In this document: positions 1 to 13,763 of the stretch, in pieces
Layout: every line of letters starts with the position of its first letter
How positions within the stretch are numbered: position 1 is the stretch's first letter
Source: Tanypteryx hageni
Taxonomy: Eukaryota; Arthropoda; Insecta; Odonata; Petaluridae
Assembly: GCA_028673005.1 (NCBI GenBank)
Contig: CM054116.1
Coordinates: 96,698,207-96,762,206 of the forward strand
Direction of reading: 5' to 3'
DNA: 64,000 nucleotides
The notes under the pieces: generated by a model
Databases searched by the model: none
The model's input: only the letters and a program-made list of their open reading frames with translations
Told to the model about the DNA's origin: nothing
Program-made: the position numbers and the translations under genes

Positions 1-561
1 AACTCCTTACTATTTTCCCATAATTTTTCATTATTTGATCATTTTCTAGTTTGACCTGAATATCTCCATTTGCCGACATGATGTTAAAAGAATTAACATT
101 TTGGTTGTCTATTTCGTAATTTATTTTGAATATAACTTTAAATGTTGAAACTTCTCGCACAATAAACTTGCATAACAGTTAAGTATAATTATATATGCTT
201 TATAAATATTATTATAAGCAGAACTATAAGTTATTTATTTAATGCTTGGAAACATTTTTTACAAGATTTACATTGTCATTTTATCATCATTTAGAAACAG
301 AAATGTTATCAAAATTATAAAGTAAATTTTCTTCATGAACTTCATAGATTTTCTTTAAGATTGGATGCGGTGAAACGAGTTTGAGATGGAAATGTTGAAT
401 CTTCGCAAATGTGTATAAAAATTGATGATTGTGAATCATCATAACTTAGAGCGGAGAGGGGAAAGACGCTGACTTGCGGAGACTTGACAATAAGTACACA
501 ATAGGGGATGGAAGGATTGAGATAGTGAGAGGCAATGATGAAAGGAGTGAGAGACTTAAAA

Positions 562-751
562 GATTTGGAAAGATAACTTCGAGGAAACTTAGTTAAAAAC
601 GGACAAAATCCGTTCCTCCATATTTCTAGATTTACGGATAAAAAATAAGTTAAGGTGATTTGGAAAGATAACTTCGAGGAAACTTAGTTAAAAACGGACA
701 AAATCCGTTCCTCCATATTTCTAGATTTACGGATAAAAAATAAGTTAAGGT
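562..751. repeat. Tandem direct repeat, 2 x 95 bp
   Basis: Units 562-656 and 657-751 match each other at a period of 95. Each holds the short inverted repeat AACGGA..TCCGTT. It lies about 1.4 kb upstream of the RpL18 start codon. Confidence 0.9.
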
Positions 752-1275
752 TTTAACAGCCGATCGGCCCATTTTTGCTCCGGCCCACCGGGAAATGTCC
801 TGCCGGGCCAGTCCAACAATGTTTATAACAAAAATATTTCACTAATAGGGAAAACTTGGATTGATCAAATGAGCATTTTTTCCACAAAGCAGGTAGCCAG
901 GTTGATTCCAAGGAAGTTCAAATTGTCTTCTTAGTTCTGACCTTTCCGTATGTCATATTAATAAATCTAAGGTCTGATCTGCCTGAGCCATCTATGAATT
1001 ATTTGAAATTATTTAAATCGTAATCACAATAATAACAAGCTATGATATAAACTCCGAGAAATGTTTTTCAAGGTGATAAGAACCCGTTTCATACTTGAGG
1101 CTCGATGACTTGTTACTCTCTGGGGTGGATTTGGGTTTTCACAACTAGGTATATGCTCCAGAATCGGAAGAGCAGTGGGGATGGTGCAGATAAAACAGCT
1201 GCATAAAATAATCTGCTCGGGTATAAGGCATGTAACTCCATTCCCATCCCTGTTTATTGACATTCTTGGTGGTGT

Positions 1276-1655
1276 GAATTAAACGTTTAACATGAGGAAT
1301 TTCGAACTGTAGGCGGGAATAGATGAACGGAATAAGAAACTTCATAGTTTTTTCTTTAAAATGGGCTAGATTCAAAGATCATAGGTGAATTATTTCTAAT
1401 TTAGATCTCAAAAAGAATAAAAGCCTGCAAATAAAAAAGTCGATTTTTACGTTTTATCATATGGGAAATGGAACTGCCTACCTTGGAGTCGAACCTACGA
1501 CTTTTTTCGAGATTTCTTTTCGTCATCATCTTACAATATGAGTCGCTCATTCCTGTCAAATATAAAAAATGAATCTCGTTCCATTATCGAGTTATTCGCA
1601 TTTTTATAGCGTGACAGGAGCCACAAAGGGACAAAAGTAGCCTTTTATTATTGTT
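1276..1655 (-). repeat. Dispersed tRNA-related repeat (SINE-like)
   Basis: A stretch of about 380 bp has a second, diverged copy at 46210-46595. On the minus strand it holds a Pol III B-box-like motif GGTTCGACTCC (near 1490), preceded by a tRNA-like arm. The homology to the 46-kb copy covers both flanks of this motif. A dispersed tRNA-derived SINE is the likeliest identity; the boundaries are approximate. Confidence 0.6.
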
Positions 1656-2139
1656 TGATTTGTATGAGTTTAATTTGAATTTCACCTGATATAAAAAATA
1701 CATGCCACGAAATGAGTGGTTTTCTTGAAATATTTAAGGTAATTTTAGTTGCATTGCTCAACTACTTCTTTTGTTCAATTGTTTCGTAAAGGAAAGTTCC
1801 TGGGTTTATAAAACGTGATGCTCAACAAAGAATGAGCACAAGATTCAGATCGTGACCCGAAAACAGTTGTTTCTCAGAAAAATGTCCTCTTAATAGGACA
1901 TAAGGAAATGCACAAATGAGCGCCTAAAAATAATTCTACATTTGCTCTTCATCAATATCTCAGAAATCAGGTGAAATCGTATAATTGAAGTTATTAGAAT
2001 TAACCTTAATTTCTTGAAAAACAACTGAAGAGAGAATTGGATTGTACTGCCATCTATCAGTGAATTTTTGAAGTTCGTTACTCGTGGCAGCCATCGTAAT
2101 CCCATGATGCAACGGTGAGGTTCTTATCCGGCAAGGGAA

Positions 2140-2834
2140 ATGGTAAGCACATGCGTGATCTTGTAACTTAATTCGTATCTTATTGCATCTTTCTAGTTGT
2201 ATGGCTGTTATGATCTAGTTTCATTTTTATCGTAAAATAGTATGCTTATTTTTCCTTCTAGGGAATCGATATTAATCATAAATGGGACCGCAAGGTCGTG
2301 AGACGGGAGCCGAGATCCGAGGATGTGTACCTCAGGCTTCTTGTCAAGGTATTTATTCTACATATGCATTGCTGTTTGATATTGGAATATTAGTTTTTAT
2401 TATGTCTAATGCTTCTTTTGCCTTCAGCTATACAGATTCCTTGCTCGTAGAACAGAAGCCAAGTTCAACAAGATTATATTGAAAAGATTGTTCATGTCGA
2501 GAATTAATAGGCCTCCAATTTCACTTGCACGAGTTGTCAGGTTCATGAAAAAGGAGGGACGAGAAGGAAAGATTGCTGTTGTTGTTGGTACAGTCACCGA
2601 CGACAAAAGGATTTGGGAAATACCCAAGTTGACAGTAAGTTTGTATAGTTTTTGCAATTATTTTGGAATGTTTTTGGACTTAATGGTTCAGAGTTGTTAT
2701 CATTTTAAAGGTATGTGCACTCAGAGTTACCGAGAAAGCACGGGGAAGAATCCTAAATGCCGGGGGAGAAATCATTACATTTGATCAGCTGGCATTGCGT
2801 GCTCCTACCGGAAAGAACACCATTCTTATGCAAG
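2140..2834 (+). pseudogene. RpL18: RpL18 5' fragment, exons 1-4 only (60S ribosomal protein L18)
   Basis: Coding exons are 2140-2142 (the ATG alone), 2262-2348, 2428-2634 and 2711-2834. Each is bounded by GT..AG and the phases agree. They encode the first 140 complete residues of eL18, beginning [18 protein letters not shown] and including [15 protein letters not shown] and the [12 protein letters not shown] segment. The last exon (about 47 residues, with the [23 protein letters not shown] tail in two halves) is missing: intron 4 runs into helicase sequence after 4648. If exon 4 were spliced to the next helicase exon (5311), the frame would shift and stop after eight codons, so the copy should be inactive. 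Its sequence is identical to the intact copy, so it may also be an assembly artefact. Confidence 0.85.
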
Positions 2835-3663
2835 GTAATGTTTTAGTAATTACACGAAAATCTTACTGTATCTAGAAAAAATAGTCTATTACAATTCCGA
2901 TTTTTGTGCATTATATACTTAATCTTCGTGGATATTTCTATCGTAATCGTTTCGCCTTCGGGAGCGTTGTGTAATCTGAAATTGAATAACATGACGTATA
3001 GATTATACATTTTATTTCTTTCAAGTTAATTTATGCATGTACTGTTGTCTTAAGATATAGTAGAAGTTGGAATTTTTCATTGCGTTTTTATGAAACTTGA
3101 ATATGTAGGTTGACCCATTATTTAAAATTATAAATTGATAACTTAGCATTGTTGAATCTGTATGTAGCGGCTGCTGTCTTGAGAATCTTATGAAATTGAA
3201 GTATGCGTGCTGGTTGCAAGGTAATGCTAAGAAACTCGACTTTTTTTGCAATGCATTTACTGTGTGTAGGCGACTTACATTTTTCTCTGTGACTTGAGAA
3301 TTGTAGGTGAGCGCGTTTTAATTTATTGTGTTAGCTCAATGATCAAAACATTCTAATGAGTTAATTCTGTTGAGCTATTGTTGAATATTTGGTCTAGTTA
3401 TGGAATAAAATTGTTTCAAAGTATTAATATTTCAATCTAAGCAACTACTGAATATTGCATCTACCAAATATGACTCTTCAGAACTTTCTGTTTATAGAGG
3501 TACCTTTCAACTAATGCTAGTAATAGATATTTTTCTCAACTGAAGACACTGGTAAATGCCATATCACATTTTTCTTTTGCTATGGTAACACCAAATAATC
3601 ATACTTAGATCGTTAAGGTAAAAACCTTGGATTCATGCAGTGTTATCTCATATTATGTGAATG

Positions 3664-4392
3664 CTAGTAGAAGGTGCTTGCATGCTGCAAGTATTTAATC
3701 TCACCTTGAAAAAACATTAATTTTTCAGAGAGATATTTCATCATGGGAAATATTTCTTTAATTCAAAAGATTTATGCCTCTGCTCCGATTTTCGTTTTTT
3801 CCTTATGGGACAATAATGGAGTAAAACAATCACTAATTTTTGCACATTGGGTTAATAATGTCACACATTTCTGCCAAATTTGAAATTTGTAGCACATTTA
3901 GAAGTGAAATAACATTTATCTAATTGTTTAAATTTAAATATTTTTTAACGGACGCAATAACAATTTTATTGATACATTGAAATGTTGATTCGTTTATAAA
4001 GACTGAACTCTAAATAAGTTTAAAATTTCAGCTCCCTAACTTTTCCCGTAGTATCTAAACATTTACCTATTTGTTTAAACTTCAAGAATTTTTAACTGCC
4101 AAACAAATTAAAATATCAACATTTCTATAATTCCTATTTCGTTTTTCTTTACAAATTCTATCTATAAAAAATTTCAGTTCCATAGCACATTTGGAAATAC
4201 ATAAACCTTGAAAATTTGTTTAAACAATTTCGAATTTTTAGCGGTCGCATCGTAGAACTTTTCAAGATTTTCGTTTTTTCTAGTCTGTTTTGCACAATCC
4301 CACCGACAAAAAAATTTCTGGAAGAGCCTAAACATTCTTCCTATATATATGTTTTATGTTACTCCTCTGTAAAGAATATCTATATGTAATGA
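3664..4392 (-). mobile_element. Non-autonomous Helitron in RpL18 intron 4 (left copy)
   Basis: Read on the minus strand the element begins TCATTACATA with an A just before it. It ends in CTACTAG, preceded by the hairpin CTTGCAGCATGCAAG. TC start, CTRR end and a subterminal hairpin are the Helitron hallmarks. The body matches the Helitrons at 46.6-49.6 kb, including the shared GACTAGAAAAAACGAAAATC stretch. Length is 729 bp with no coding potential. The base after the 3' end is C, not the expected T, probably a mutation. Confidence 0.8.
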
Positions 4393-5310
4393 TAAGAGAA
4401 CTATCAATGTTGATCAAGGCAAAAGTGTCATCTCATATTTTAGTAAATACAGTGTATGATAGCTGCATGTACCTATTTAAGAGTAATTTCCAGCATCTGT
4501 TAAATTTTTCTTAAATGGTACCTCCTAATCTTGGCATGCTTCTATCTTTATTTGGATGGAGCATGAGTGCTTGTAGGAGGGAAAAAAACAAGCGGACTTA
4601 TGCCTTCGGTGCCCACGCCATACACTGCCTGGGTCCCATCCTCAAAGTCCTGTACATTGCCTCTATTGTAACATTACCTAGACAACAATTTTTTGCATTT
4701 AGTTATGATGATTGTCCATGAGTATTTGGTCTTTCAGCCTGTGATTTGTGGGATTCTCATATTTATTGTAAAATGATTTCTCATTGCTTGCAAGCTTGCG
4801 GGGATCAAATTTTATGTAATGTTCAATGTCTTGCATGAATAGATGCATATCCAACATGAGACATTTAATTGGTGAAATTATTAATTTTTCATATGTATGC
4901 AAAGGATTGTAACAAATTGCAAATTGGGTGACATTTAATGAAATTAATTATTTTAATTTTTCTATGGGAGAGTTTTCTTTCATAATGCCACTTTTGAGGG
5001 TAATTAAAAAAATTGCTGTATTATTGACTGTGATCTTTAAAACTAAACATTTAAGCTGTTTTACTGCATTAAATAAGTATAGTGCTGACATTTGCAGTCT
5101 TACAAGTTAGATAAGTTAGAAAGTAATTTTAAATTTTTGCTATACTTCTTCCATGCATGTTGTAGTGGTTTGTCTTATCAAGTCTTACTGGTATTAAGGT
5201 TGACATCTTACAATAATTCTTCAGTCATAGACCTTATAATTTTGGTTAAATTGTATTGCAACTTGGATTTATTGGTGAACTGTTGAGACTATATTAATGC
5301 TCTCTTATAG
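4393..5310. other. Duplication junction and helicase intron sequence
   Basis: RpL18 intron 4 sequence continues to 4648, then changes to sequence that leads into the helicase acceptor (TCTCTTATAG at 5301-5310). Around the junction both versions keep a related string (TACATTGCCTCTA here, TACATTACCTTTA near 18416), which suggests a dispersed repeat at both original sites. No coding sequence is seen. Confidence 0.7.
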
Positions 5311-5514
<204 letters not shown>

Positions 5515-5660
5515 TAGTTTTCCCTCAAATTGTTATGAAATATCAGTGGAATTTGCCAGTTTGATGATTCATATTGAAGAATGTAATTTGGTGTTGCATA
5601 ATAGATGCCATGTTTTGTTAGGCAAAATTATATCAGAGCTACAAGCATATCTTATAAATA

Positions 5661-5834
5661 CAGTCAAACCCTGATTTAGTGCCCATGTTTGTAATGCCGC
5701 CCATGAATCATTGTAAATAGAACTTCCATCTTATGATGACATAGTGCAAGCATATACCTCAATTTACTGCCATCCCTGCTTTACTGCCAATGTCAGCGAT
5801 GGGCAAATGGTGATGTTAAACGAGGGTTTGACTA
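5661..5834. mobile_element. Small pogo/Tc1-like MITE in helicase intron
   Basis: Terminal inverted repeats are CAGTCAAACCCT on the left and GGGTTTGACTA on the right, flanked by TA on both sides (5659-5660 and 5835-5836). It is 174 bp and non-coding. Confidence 0.65.
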
Positions 5835-5936
5835 TACTAAAGTTTTAACTAATTAGGGCTATGATGTAAAATATGATACTTGGTGTTCAACATTTTTACT
5901 GTGTAGTTGATTTAAAAAATTTTTATTATTTTGTAG

Positions 5937-6110
<174 letters not shown>

Positions 6111-7060
6111 TAAGTAACATTGTGTTGTAGATTGGCCTCCTTATCCATGCATATATCATCTTGTATATCAGTGATGTATGAGTGCTTTAGGAGGGATATA
6201 AAAGGTTTAAGGGGAGTTTGTGTGATTCAATGTGTCTACATTGGATCAGGAAGACTTGCCTTCACAAATGTTTTACTGAATGTGTAAGAGATTAACATTT
6301 CACACCAGTTAGCAGTATTTTCTCATGACATAATAATGCATATAGTTTCAAAGTAATTTTTAACACTTAGGAAGTTACATTTTGCTGGGGTTAATTGTAA
6401 ATTTGATTTCTATCTTAGACTTAGCAAGTTGCTTTCTGAAATTGGAGCTGAAAGGGACTCGAAGACAATAATCTTTGTTGAGACAAAAAGGAAAGTGGAA
6501 GACATCACACGAAATATTAAGAGAGAAGGGTAAGTAATGTTTTGTAGGATATCTGTACTTAATTTTGAAGTCTTTTTAATAACATTTTTACCTCCATTTA
6601 GGTGGCCTGCTGTTTGTATTCATGGTGATAAATCTCAGCCTGAAAGAGATTATGTATTACGGGGTAAGTAGTAATTGCATCATTTAATGTAGGCTGGTAC
6701 ATCTTGCAGCACAGGAATAGGATATAGGATACAATGAGCTAGTTTTCAATGCTTTGTCACATGCTCACTTGTTTAGTGAAGATTTGGAAGACACCAAACC
6801 GTATGGTAAAAATTTTATTCTCAAGTATGGGGTCTTCCAAGTGGCCTTGAATAGCTTGTCTTGTTTATTTTTCTCCTCTTGAGTGTGCTGTTGGAAATTG
6901 AGTACTTTTCTTCTATTTGGTCCTGAACCTCGAGGTTTGAAAAACCCCTGGCTTAGTGGACACTAAATTGTACTGACTGAAAATCTTTTCTTGATTTCAG
7001 AGTTCCGGAATGGAAGGTCTCCCATTTTGGTTGCCACTGATGTGGCAGCCCGTGGATTAG

Positions 7061-10000
7061 GTTAGTTGCCTTGTTTATCCATTGATCCCCCTCCCCCTGC
7101 ATCAACAATGTTGGCGATATTTATCCAGTGGCAGTCTTCACTGGGAGTATCCTAGCCGCTTGGCAGTGCAGTGGTTTTCCTTACTTAATAATCTTTTCAA
7201 AAATCTAAAATTTTACTTGCATCCTAATTAAGAATATATGATGGGATAATAGCTTAGCTCTATATTTGTGTGTTCTGGATGTTAGTAAGTATAATGCTCA
7301 AGTCTGAAGGTGTTTACAACTTAATTCATGTATTTGTTAAATTTCACCTAAAAATTGCTAGGTCTTCTCCATATTTTATCCGTTGAAACATGAAAATTAG
7401 TTTAAATGATATTTAGTTAGCATTACAAGAATGCATTTTCTTGAAGTGGATTACTGATAGTCACAGTAGATAGTCATTTATACTCCTTCAGTCTGTTTGA
7501 ACAATGTAAGAATGATTTCCACAAAGCATTGTGTGAGCGGGCTCAAAAATATGCTTTCTCTCTCCTGTAAGATAGTGGCATTCGTCTGCAGTATGTTTTA
7601 TGTTGATTTTATCACCAAAATTTGGATAAGTTACTCTTAGCAATTGGCTCTCTTACACCCCTGGGTGTTTATATGGGAGGATGCTCGACAAGGTGCCTGG
7701 ACTTTGGATTCTTGTTTCCAGATCAGCAGCCCCATATTATCCATTCCCTCGATGGGTAGATATAAAAAGCCAGATGATTGGTAGAGCACCGAGCCACGGT
7801 GGCATTAATAAAGCTGTAGCCAAAGTAGAAGTTGTTCACAACTTCATGTACAGTTAGACCAAATGGGGTGGTGGGATTGGCTACATGGCTTTTATTGCCT
7901 CGTGGGCATATATACAGCAATATTATCAGAGTAGTCCTGTTGTTCTCATTGTATGGATTACTTAAACTCCAATTCACATTTGGAGAATTGCTTGTGGGAA
8001 CAATATCAAGGCCATTTGGATTAAAAAGTTAACTTTAAATTAGCTTTAGTTGTTTGATATACTTCATTTGATCTTAAAATTGAAAAGTTGAATTGTCTTA
8101 GTACCAATGGTCTTCATTTAGTTACCACTGTATTGTATATATGTGTGCCTTGTTTTAGGAGGAATGCCCTTTAATACATCTCCATGGATAGTTGGCATCC
8201 AAGCATCACGTGCTTTTCGTTAAATTTAATTTGCCTTTTCCTTGTTAAATTCAAGTACTCTTGCATAGTATGATAACTTCAACTTTTAGATTTAATCTTT
8301 CACTTATTTTAATGATGTGGCAACCAATTGCTAATGGTTGTTTTCAGTATGTTCTTAGGGTGGGAGATTTTCTATGCTCAGAGTTTTGCCTGCAGCAGCA
8401 TCACAGCTAGCTTTATTCAAGTAGTAATGCATGTGCCTCATTTGTGTATTGAAATTTTGAGGTGTTTGACATTCTTGATTTAAGCATCCAAAATGTTTCA
8501 TGTTCTTTATAAGTGTTTGATCTAAGTCTTCATTTACTTAATTGCTTCTTGGGGGAGTAAACTTATCCATTTATGCTGTAGCTAAAAGCTGTCTTAGGAT
8601 CATTAATCATTTAATATTGTCGTGGTTGGTATTTTTCGTGCTTGTCACTATCATATTATTTATTGTAACTTCTATTTTTGACTATTTTATAAATGACCAT
8701 CTATAGTTCTTGGGTTTTTGTGATGCTTGGATTTTCATGGTAAATGGATATGTTGATTGTCACCACTGTAGAGGTTGTACTCCATAAAAGGATCATTACA
8801 GAGGTCTGAATCCAAGTCTTTTGACTAGCTTAGGTTCTGGCTTTTATTGAATGATATTGGTAACTCCTGTTGCTATAAAATGGTGAAGTAAACTTGCTCT
8901 CCAACTCCAAAAAGGTTTTCTTACAAACTACTTCATCAATTGTTGGTACAAATAGATTGTATCAAAATCAATAGAAACCAGTGGTGACTGTTTTGTAGTT
9001 GGCTTGTGTATAAGCTTTTACCTAGCCAGTGTATGGCCAAAGGAGTCAACTTTATCATTTGGTAGTCCTCTGGGTATGACCTTTTTAGGGTGACAATGGG
9101 CTGCGTGTTATTCCCTCTGATGGAGCTGCTTGGAGACATGCAATTTCCGAGCATGTGCTCCTGTTTTTTTTGTGCCCGAATCTTATTGGTCGGGCTTGCC
9201 CCATTTCCTTTTTCCTGCCATCCTCTTACCATTCTACCTCACCCACTCCCCATCTCTCTTCTTTCAGAGGCACATAATGGACTCACTGTGCCTCCCCTCG
9301 AAGTCACTTGAGCTGGAGCCGGGCCAGCCCCGAGAGGAGAGAGAAGGGTCGGTTAAATTTTGTCGAGGCACCTCCCGTTAACCCATAACTCAGCCACTTG
9401 GGGAACGCCGCTTGCTACGGCGCTTCATAATATGATGCTTGTGCATGTGTTATCTAGGGGTACAGCGAGGATGGTTTAGACAAATGACCATAAGCAGCGT
9501 TTAGTTCCATTCAACATATTCTATTGGATTTATTCAGGACTTTTTAGCAGTAAATGGCTTTTCTGTGAGATTTACGCGGAACAGATTATTGGTTTCTTGA
9601 TGTTATTTTCATATAGCTTGATGGTTTATTACTATTATTTTTTCAAATGAGATATCCAACCTACCAATTTCAGGTATAGCAGTTTTGGTAGTGCTGGTGC
9701 ATATGCTATTTCGTTAGGAGTTTTTGTTGCAGATAGATTTTTTATAATCAGAACTTCTCTGGTTTTCTCCTGTTTACCTGCTGTCATCTGGTTTGTTTTT
9801 TTATTGGATAACATCTGAATTAACATCCATCGAATTTGATACTTGAGGTGAGGGTCGTCATGGATGTTTTGAAGCCATATAGAAGTTTTGAGTAATTATC
9901 ATGGTTTTTTTTATGGATTTCATGCTCAACATCATTACTTGGCAAAGATTCTTTTAGGTAGTTCAGAGTATGCTTGCAACAACAAAAGGTTGTTTTTATG

Positions 10001-10822
10001 TGGAATTTGCCCAAGTATTTTTGTGTAGTAGGTGTTCTTACCTAATATTTTTGTAGAGAATTTTACTTCAGTATGAGAAATACCCCTGGACAAACACATG
10101 CACATGGCTGGTACCATTTGTTTATCTGCCTATTGGCCAAATCTTGAGAGAGAGAAGGGTTCAATTAATATATTCAGAGATAGAGGGTTTGGGGTTGTAG
10201 AAGGGTTTGTGAACTGCTAGGGCCCACAGTGTTGGGCACAAGGAAGGCAGTTCATCGTTCGAGGGGCATCCCGGCCGGCAAACCTTGGTCTAGTCCGTGG
10301 TTGCGGAATAGATTGCCATTCCGGTGGTCCGTTCGGGAATGCTTAAGTGCTGTTAGCTTGGCACTCCCTCAAGGTTTGTATAGTAGTATTTCAGTTAACA
10401 GGATTTGATCAGGTAAAGGCAGCATAAGGCTGGGTAATAAATTTCATTTATAACGGGTTCTCTGAATTATTAATTAATGCTTGACTAGAAACCATGCTGT
10501 TAGATCCATGGAATTTCTTTTTCTGCGCAGAAAGCTTAAAAATGAATTCTATAATTGAAATTTATTGCTAAATCATTTAATCCACATCGTAATGGCAGGT
10601 ACTCTTAAAGAACATTTAATTCTTGTGAGACCTTAAAAATGCACAAGTCTTATAAAGTTTTGATTGTTGTTAATGTGCTTATTTAAGGTTTTCTCTTTAT
10701 GATTAGGACCTGATTCTAAGTCACAGTCGTTTTGATTGTGTAACTAAATGAAATGAAAGCTCGCTACTAATTTTTGTTGTTTACTTACCTAACACTCAGT
10801 TTTCTTTTTCTCCAATGTGTAG
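7061..10822 (+). other. Large helicase intron without recognisable gene
   Basis: This 3.76-kb intron separates motif V and motif VI exons; the other introns here are 72-446 bp. It holds a GC-richer patch at about 9290-9430 and another at 10200-10380 that resemble repeat insertions. No coding sequence is recognised. Confidence 0.6.
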
Positions 10823-11465
10823 ATGTGGAGGATGTGAAGTTTGTTATAAACTTTGACTATCCCAACTCTTCTGAGGATTATATTCATCGTATTGGACGAA
10901 CTGGTCGTTGCAAGCAAACTGGCACTTCATATGCCTTCTTTACACCTAACAACAGCAGACAGGCAAGGGACCTAGTGGCAGTTTTGCGAGAGGCAAATCA
11001 GCAGGTTAACCCCAAATTGGACGAGATGGCTTCAATGAGGTTTGGTGGTGGTGGCCGGTTTGGTAATGGTAAGCAATTTCACTCTGTTCATATGCCAAGA
11101 ACTCCTTTTAACTCTCATTTATAGTGTATGATGATTTTTCTCTTTTTGAGATATTGCATATATGGCCAAATTTTTGTTCTTCGGAGATTATATGGTTTGA
11201 ATGTCTTAAATTTCCAGGTCGTAACAGGTGGGGAGGTGGTAACTATGGCAACAGCAATGGATACAGAGGTTCTGGAGGTCGAAATACTGGGAAAGGTTGG
11301 GGAGAGAATAACAATGTTAATGGATTTTCGGGTAGGTCTTATCATTATAAGGAAAATGCCTGAAAATGAATCTATGTAGTTCTTTATATTTTGTAAGCAA
11401 TGTAATGGAATTGAAATTTTAACAGTTGATTGCATTATTTTTGCTTTGCAGCTTATAAAAGTTGA

Positions 11466-13763
11466 CTGAAATAAGGCCTTAGCTACAATTGCAGCAGTGA
11501 CGAGGACGGTGTTATATGTGGATCTGAACTCTTGTAGCATGAAGCAGGTCATGGATTACAATCCTTTTTCTATGGATGTCACTTAACTGTGCAATTGTTT
11601 GGTGGGAAGGTTGTCCCACTACTTTTGGACTCCATCTGTTGATGGGCTTTTTAAGGACCATTAGTCCCACAATTCACTTTGTTCTCCACTTTACATAAAG
11701 GAATTTGATCTTTTTCCATTTATTTATGTATACATTACTTTGTTAGTATTCTTTTAATACAGGGATAACCCACATGCATTTGTAAACACCCTTCATATTC
11801 CTTATGTTGACATTCCTTAACAGTTTATTCTGTCAATTAGTTTGAAGGGAGAGAGATTTTACCTGGTTCCTATTCATTTCAAATTTTACTCCCTTTTATA
11901 GCAATGCTTGTTCAGTGTTATTTATTTTCTCTTCAGCGAGCGACAGCATGACAGCCATTTGTCCGATGTTTTTAAAATATCAGTGCAATTTTGCTAGATT
12001 TAGCATTCCAAATATTTGTCGCTCAAATTTTTCAGTTAAAAAATAAATGGGTGTTTTTTCGGAAGTTATCACATAATTTTGGTATGGAGAAATTAGTTCT
12101 TGTTTAGCAACTTGGTCTTTTCAGGAAAAGAAGTTGGCAATTTGTCGTTTAATTTTGTGAATGAATCTTACAAGACATTAACTAGCAGATAGTCTAGTCC
12201 TTTGTTATCGTGAAGAATATGTATGCAGTGACATTGTTGACACACAGCTGTTGTAGGAAGCTGGTTCTTCCTATTTTGGCATACCTGCACAATTATGACT
12301 TACTGCACTCAAATTCATCTTAAGTTATTCATTTTGATTTGCCCTCTGTGTCAATTTTATATAAGTATTAACTGATGCTATGAGGCATATCACTTGAGGA
12401 AATGAGACAATCCTATCCTTAGTTTTTTCCTTAAGTGTGAAGCATTTTATTTTTGAGCTCATTGTTTTTCTTTGACCGTAAATCGTTTTTGAAACATGTC
12501 AACACTTTGTAACTGTTGTGGTAACCCAATAAAAAGCATTTGTGCTAATTTTGTCAGTTTCATTTTATCTTCTGTACAATATATATTATTTGCTGAATGG
12601 TTAGTACTATTACATACTAGCACGGCTGATCAGATTAGCAACTGTTATGCCAAACGGCATCTTGATATGATGGGTGTAAAATTTTGGAGGTTTAAAATTT
12701 ACTTCAAAATAATTTAAATTCATTTTTCTGAATTTTGGTCATTCAAAATACTGTTTTAGTTGTAAATAGGTATTTGTTGGGAGAAGTTCTTGTAGGCAAA
12801 TCTCTCTTTCAGGGGTACAGAAATTTTTACCTGTTGAACTAAAATGTTATAGGAAGTTCCTTTTAATGTCAAGTGAGAATGTATTTGTGTAGCTAGGGAA
12901 CTTGCCAACTGTATACCTGCTGCAATTCTTACTGAAGGTTTGGGTTCCGACTAGTAGTTCGGAGAATAGGTCGTGCAGCTTTTGCCCACATGGTCTTCCT
13001 TCTAGGCAGTCCTGCCTCAAGGATGGGTTCATCCTTCTGTGCCTTCTGCACCACTAAACGAACGTAATGCATGTCAGGTAGTAGAAAAAATAGCGATTAG
13101 AACAGTGGTAGTGGTCTGTCTTCCCAGAAATGCAGTTGAATCTGGGTAGAATGGTGTGGAGATGGGAGAGGCAAGTGCACCTCATTTTTTCGGAAAAAAG
13201 GATGGGGAGTTAAAGAGGAATTTGCATGAAGTCCAGGGTTTGTCTAATTAGCAAGCTCCCATTTCAGAGAAAAGGTCCCCAAATGTGGTGGAGGGTTGGT
13301 TAACATAAAAAGGGGGTGGCTTTAGGTGAAGGATGTGAAGCAAATTAGTGCATACTGCTGCAGTGCAGAAGAGAGGTCCCTATGATTTGTAACAAATGCA
13401 TCCAACCATATGCTTATCCAGATTTTGTCACCTAGCGGTGTCTTGTCCAAGACCATTAATTCTGCCATTTTGCTGCAAGAATGTCGTTTGTGTGGTAATA
13501 GGCCCAATGCATTTGTCGGGTGGCAAAAAAAGTTTCTTGTGAAGTGGTCAGTATGAAAGTCTTTGTCTTCTTGAATTTTAATGTTTAGTTTTGCCATATT
13601 TTCATAATAAATTCATAAAAGGGAACAAAACTATGTTTATTCAATCAAGTAGAACTTACAGGTATATAATATGAAATTCACATTGTCTTGAAATTTTCCA
13701 ATTTTTAAGCTGCACAATATTAAGTAAAAATGAGTATTATATTAAATTTACAATTTGTCATCA
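11466..13763. other. Helicase 3' UTR and intergenic stretch
   Basis: Follows the helicase TGA. AATAAA occurs at 12042-12047 and 12528-12533, either of which could end a roughly 0.6-1.1 kb 3' UTR. Beyond about 12.6 kb nothing is recognised up to the second duplicated copy. Confidence 0.5.
12528..12533 (+). terminator. Candidate poly(A) signal of the helicase
   Basis: AATAAA about 1.06 kb after the helicase stop. A second AATAAA at 12042 is an alternative. Confidence 0.4.

Larger units (their letters stand above)
1..4648. repeat. Left copy of large direct duplication (RpL18 5' half)
   Basis: Bases 1-4648 recur at 13764-18411 with a constant offset of 13763. Every stretch compared is identical, including introns and flanking sequence. 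The match stops after position 4648 (18411 in the other copy). It probably continues left of the window. The copy carries the RpL18 upstream region, exons 1-4 and part of intron 4, then joins sequence of a helicase intron. This geometry is that of a tandem duplication of a 13763-bp unit. Zero divergence means it is very recent or an assembly artefact. Confidence 0.95.

Noticed and set aside
9090..9381. Overlapping plus-strand frames in the large helicase intron
   Set aside because: GC-richer repeat-like patch; no domain, no splice continuity with the helicase phases.
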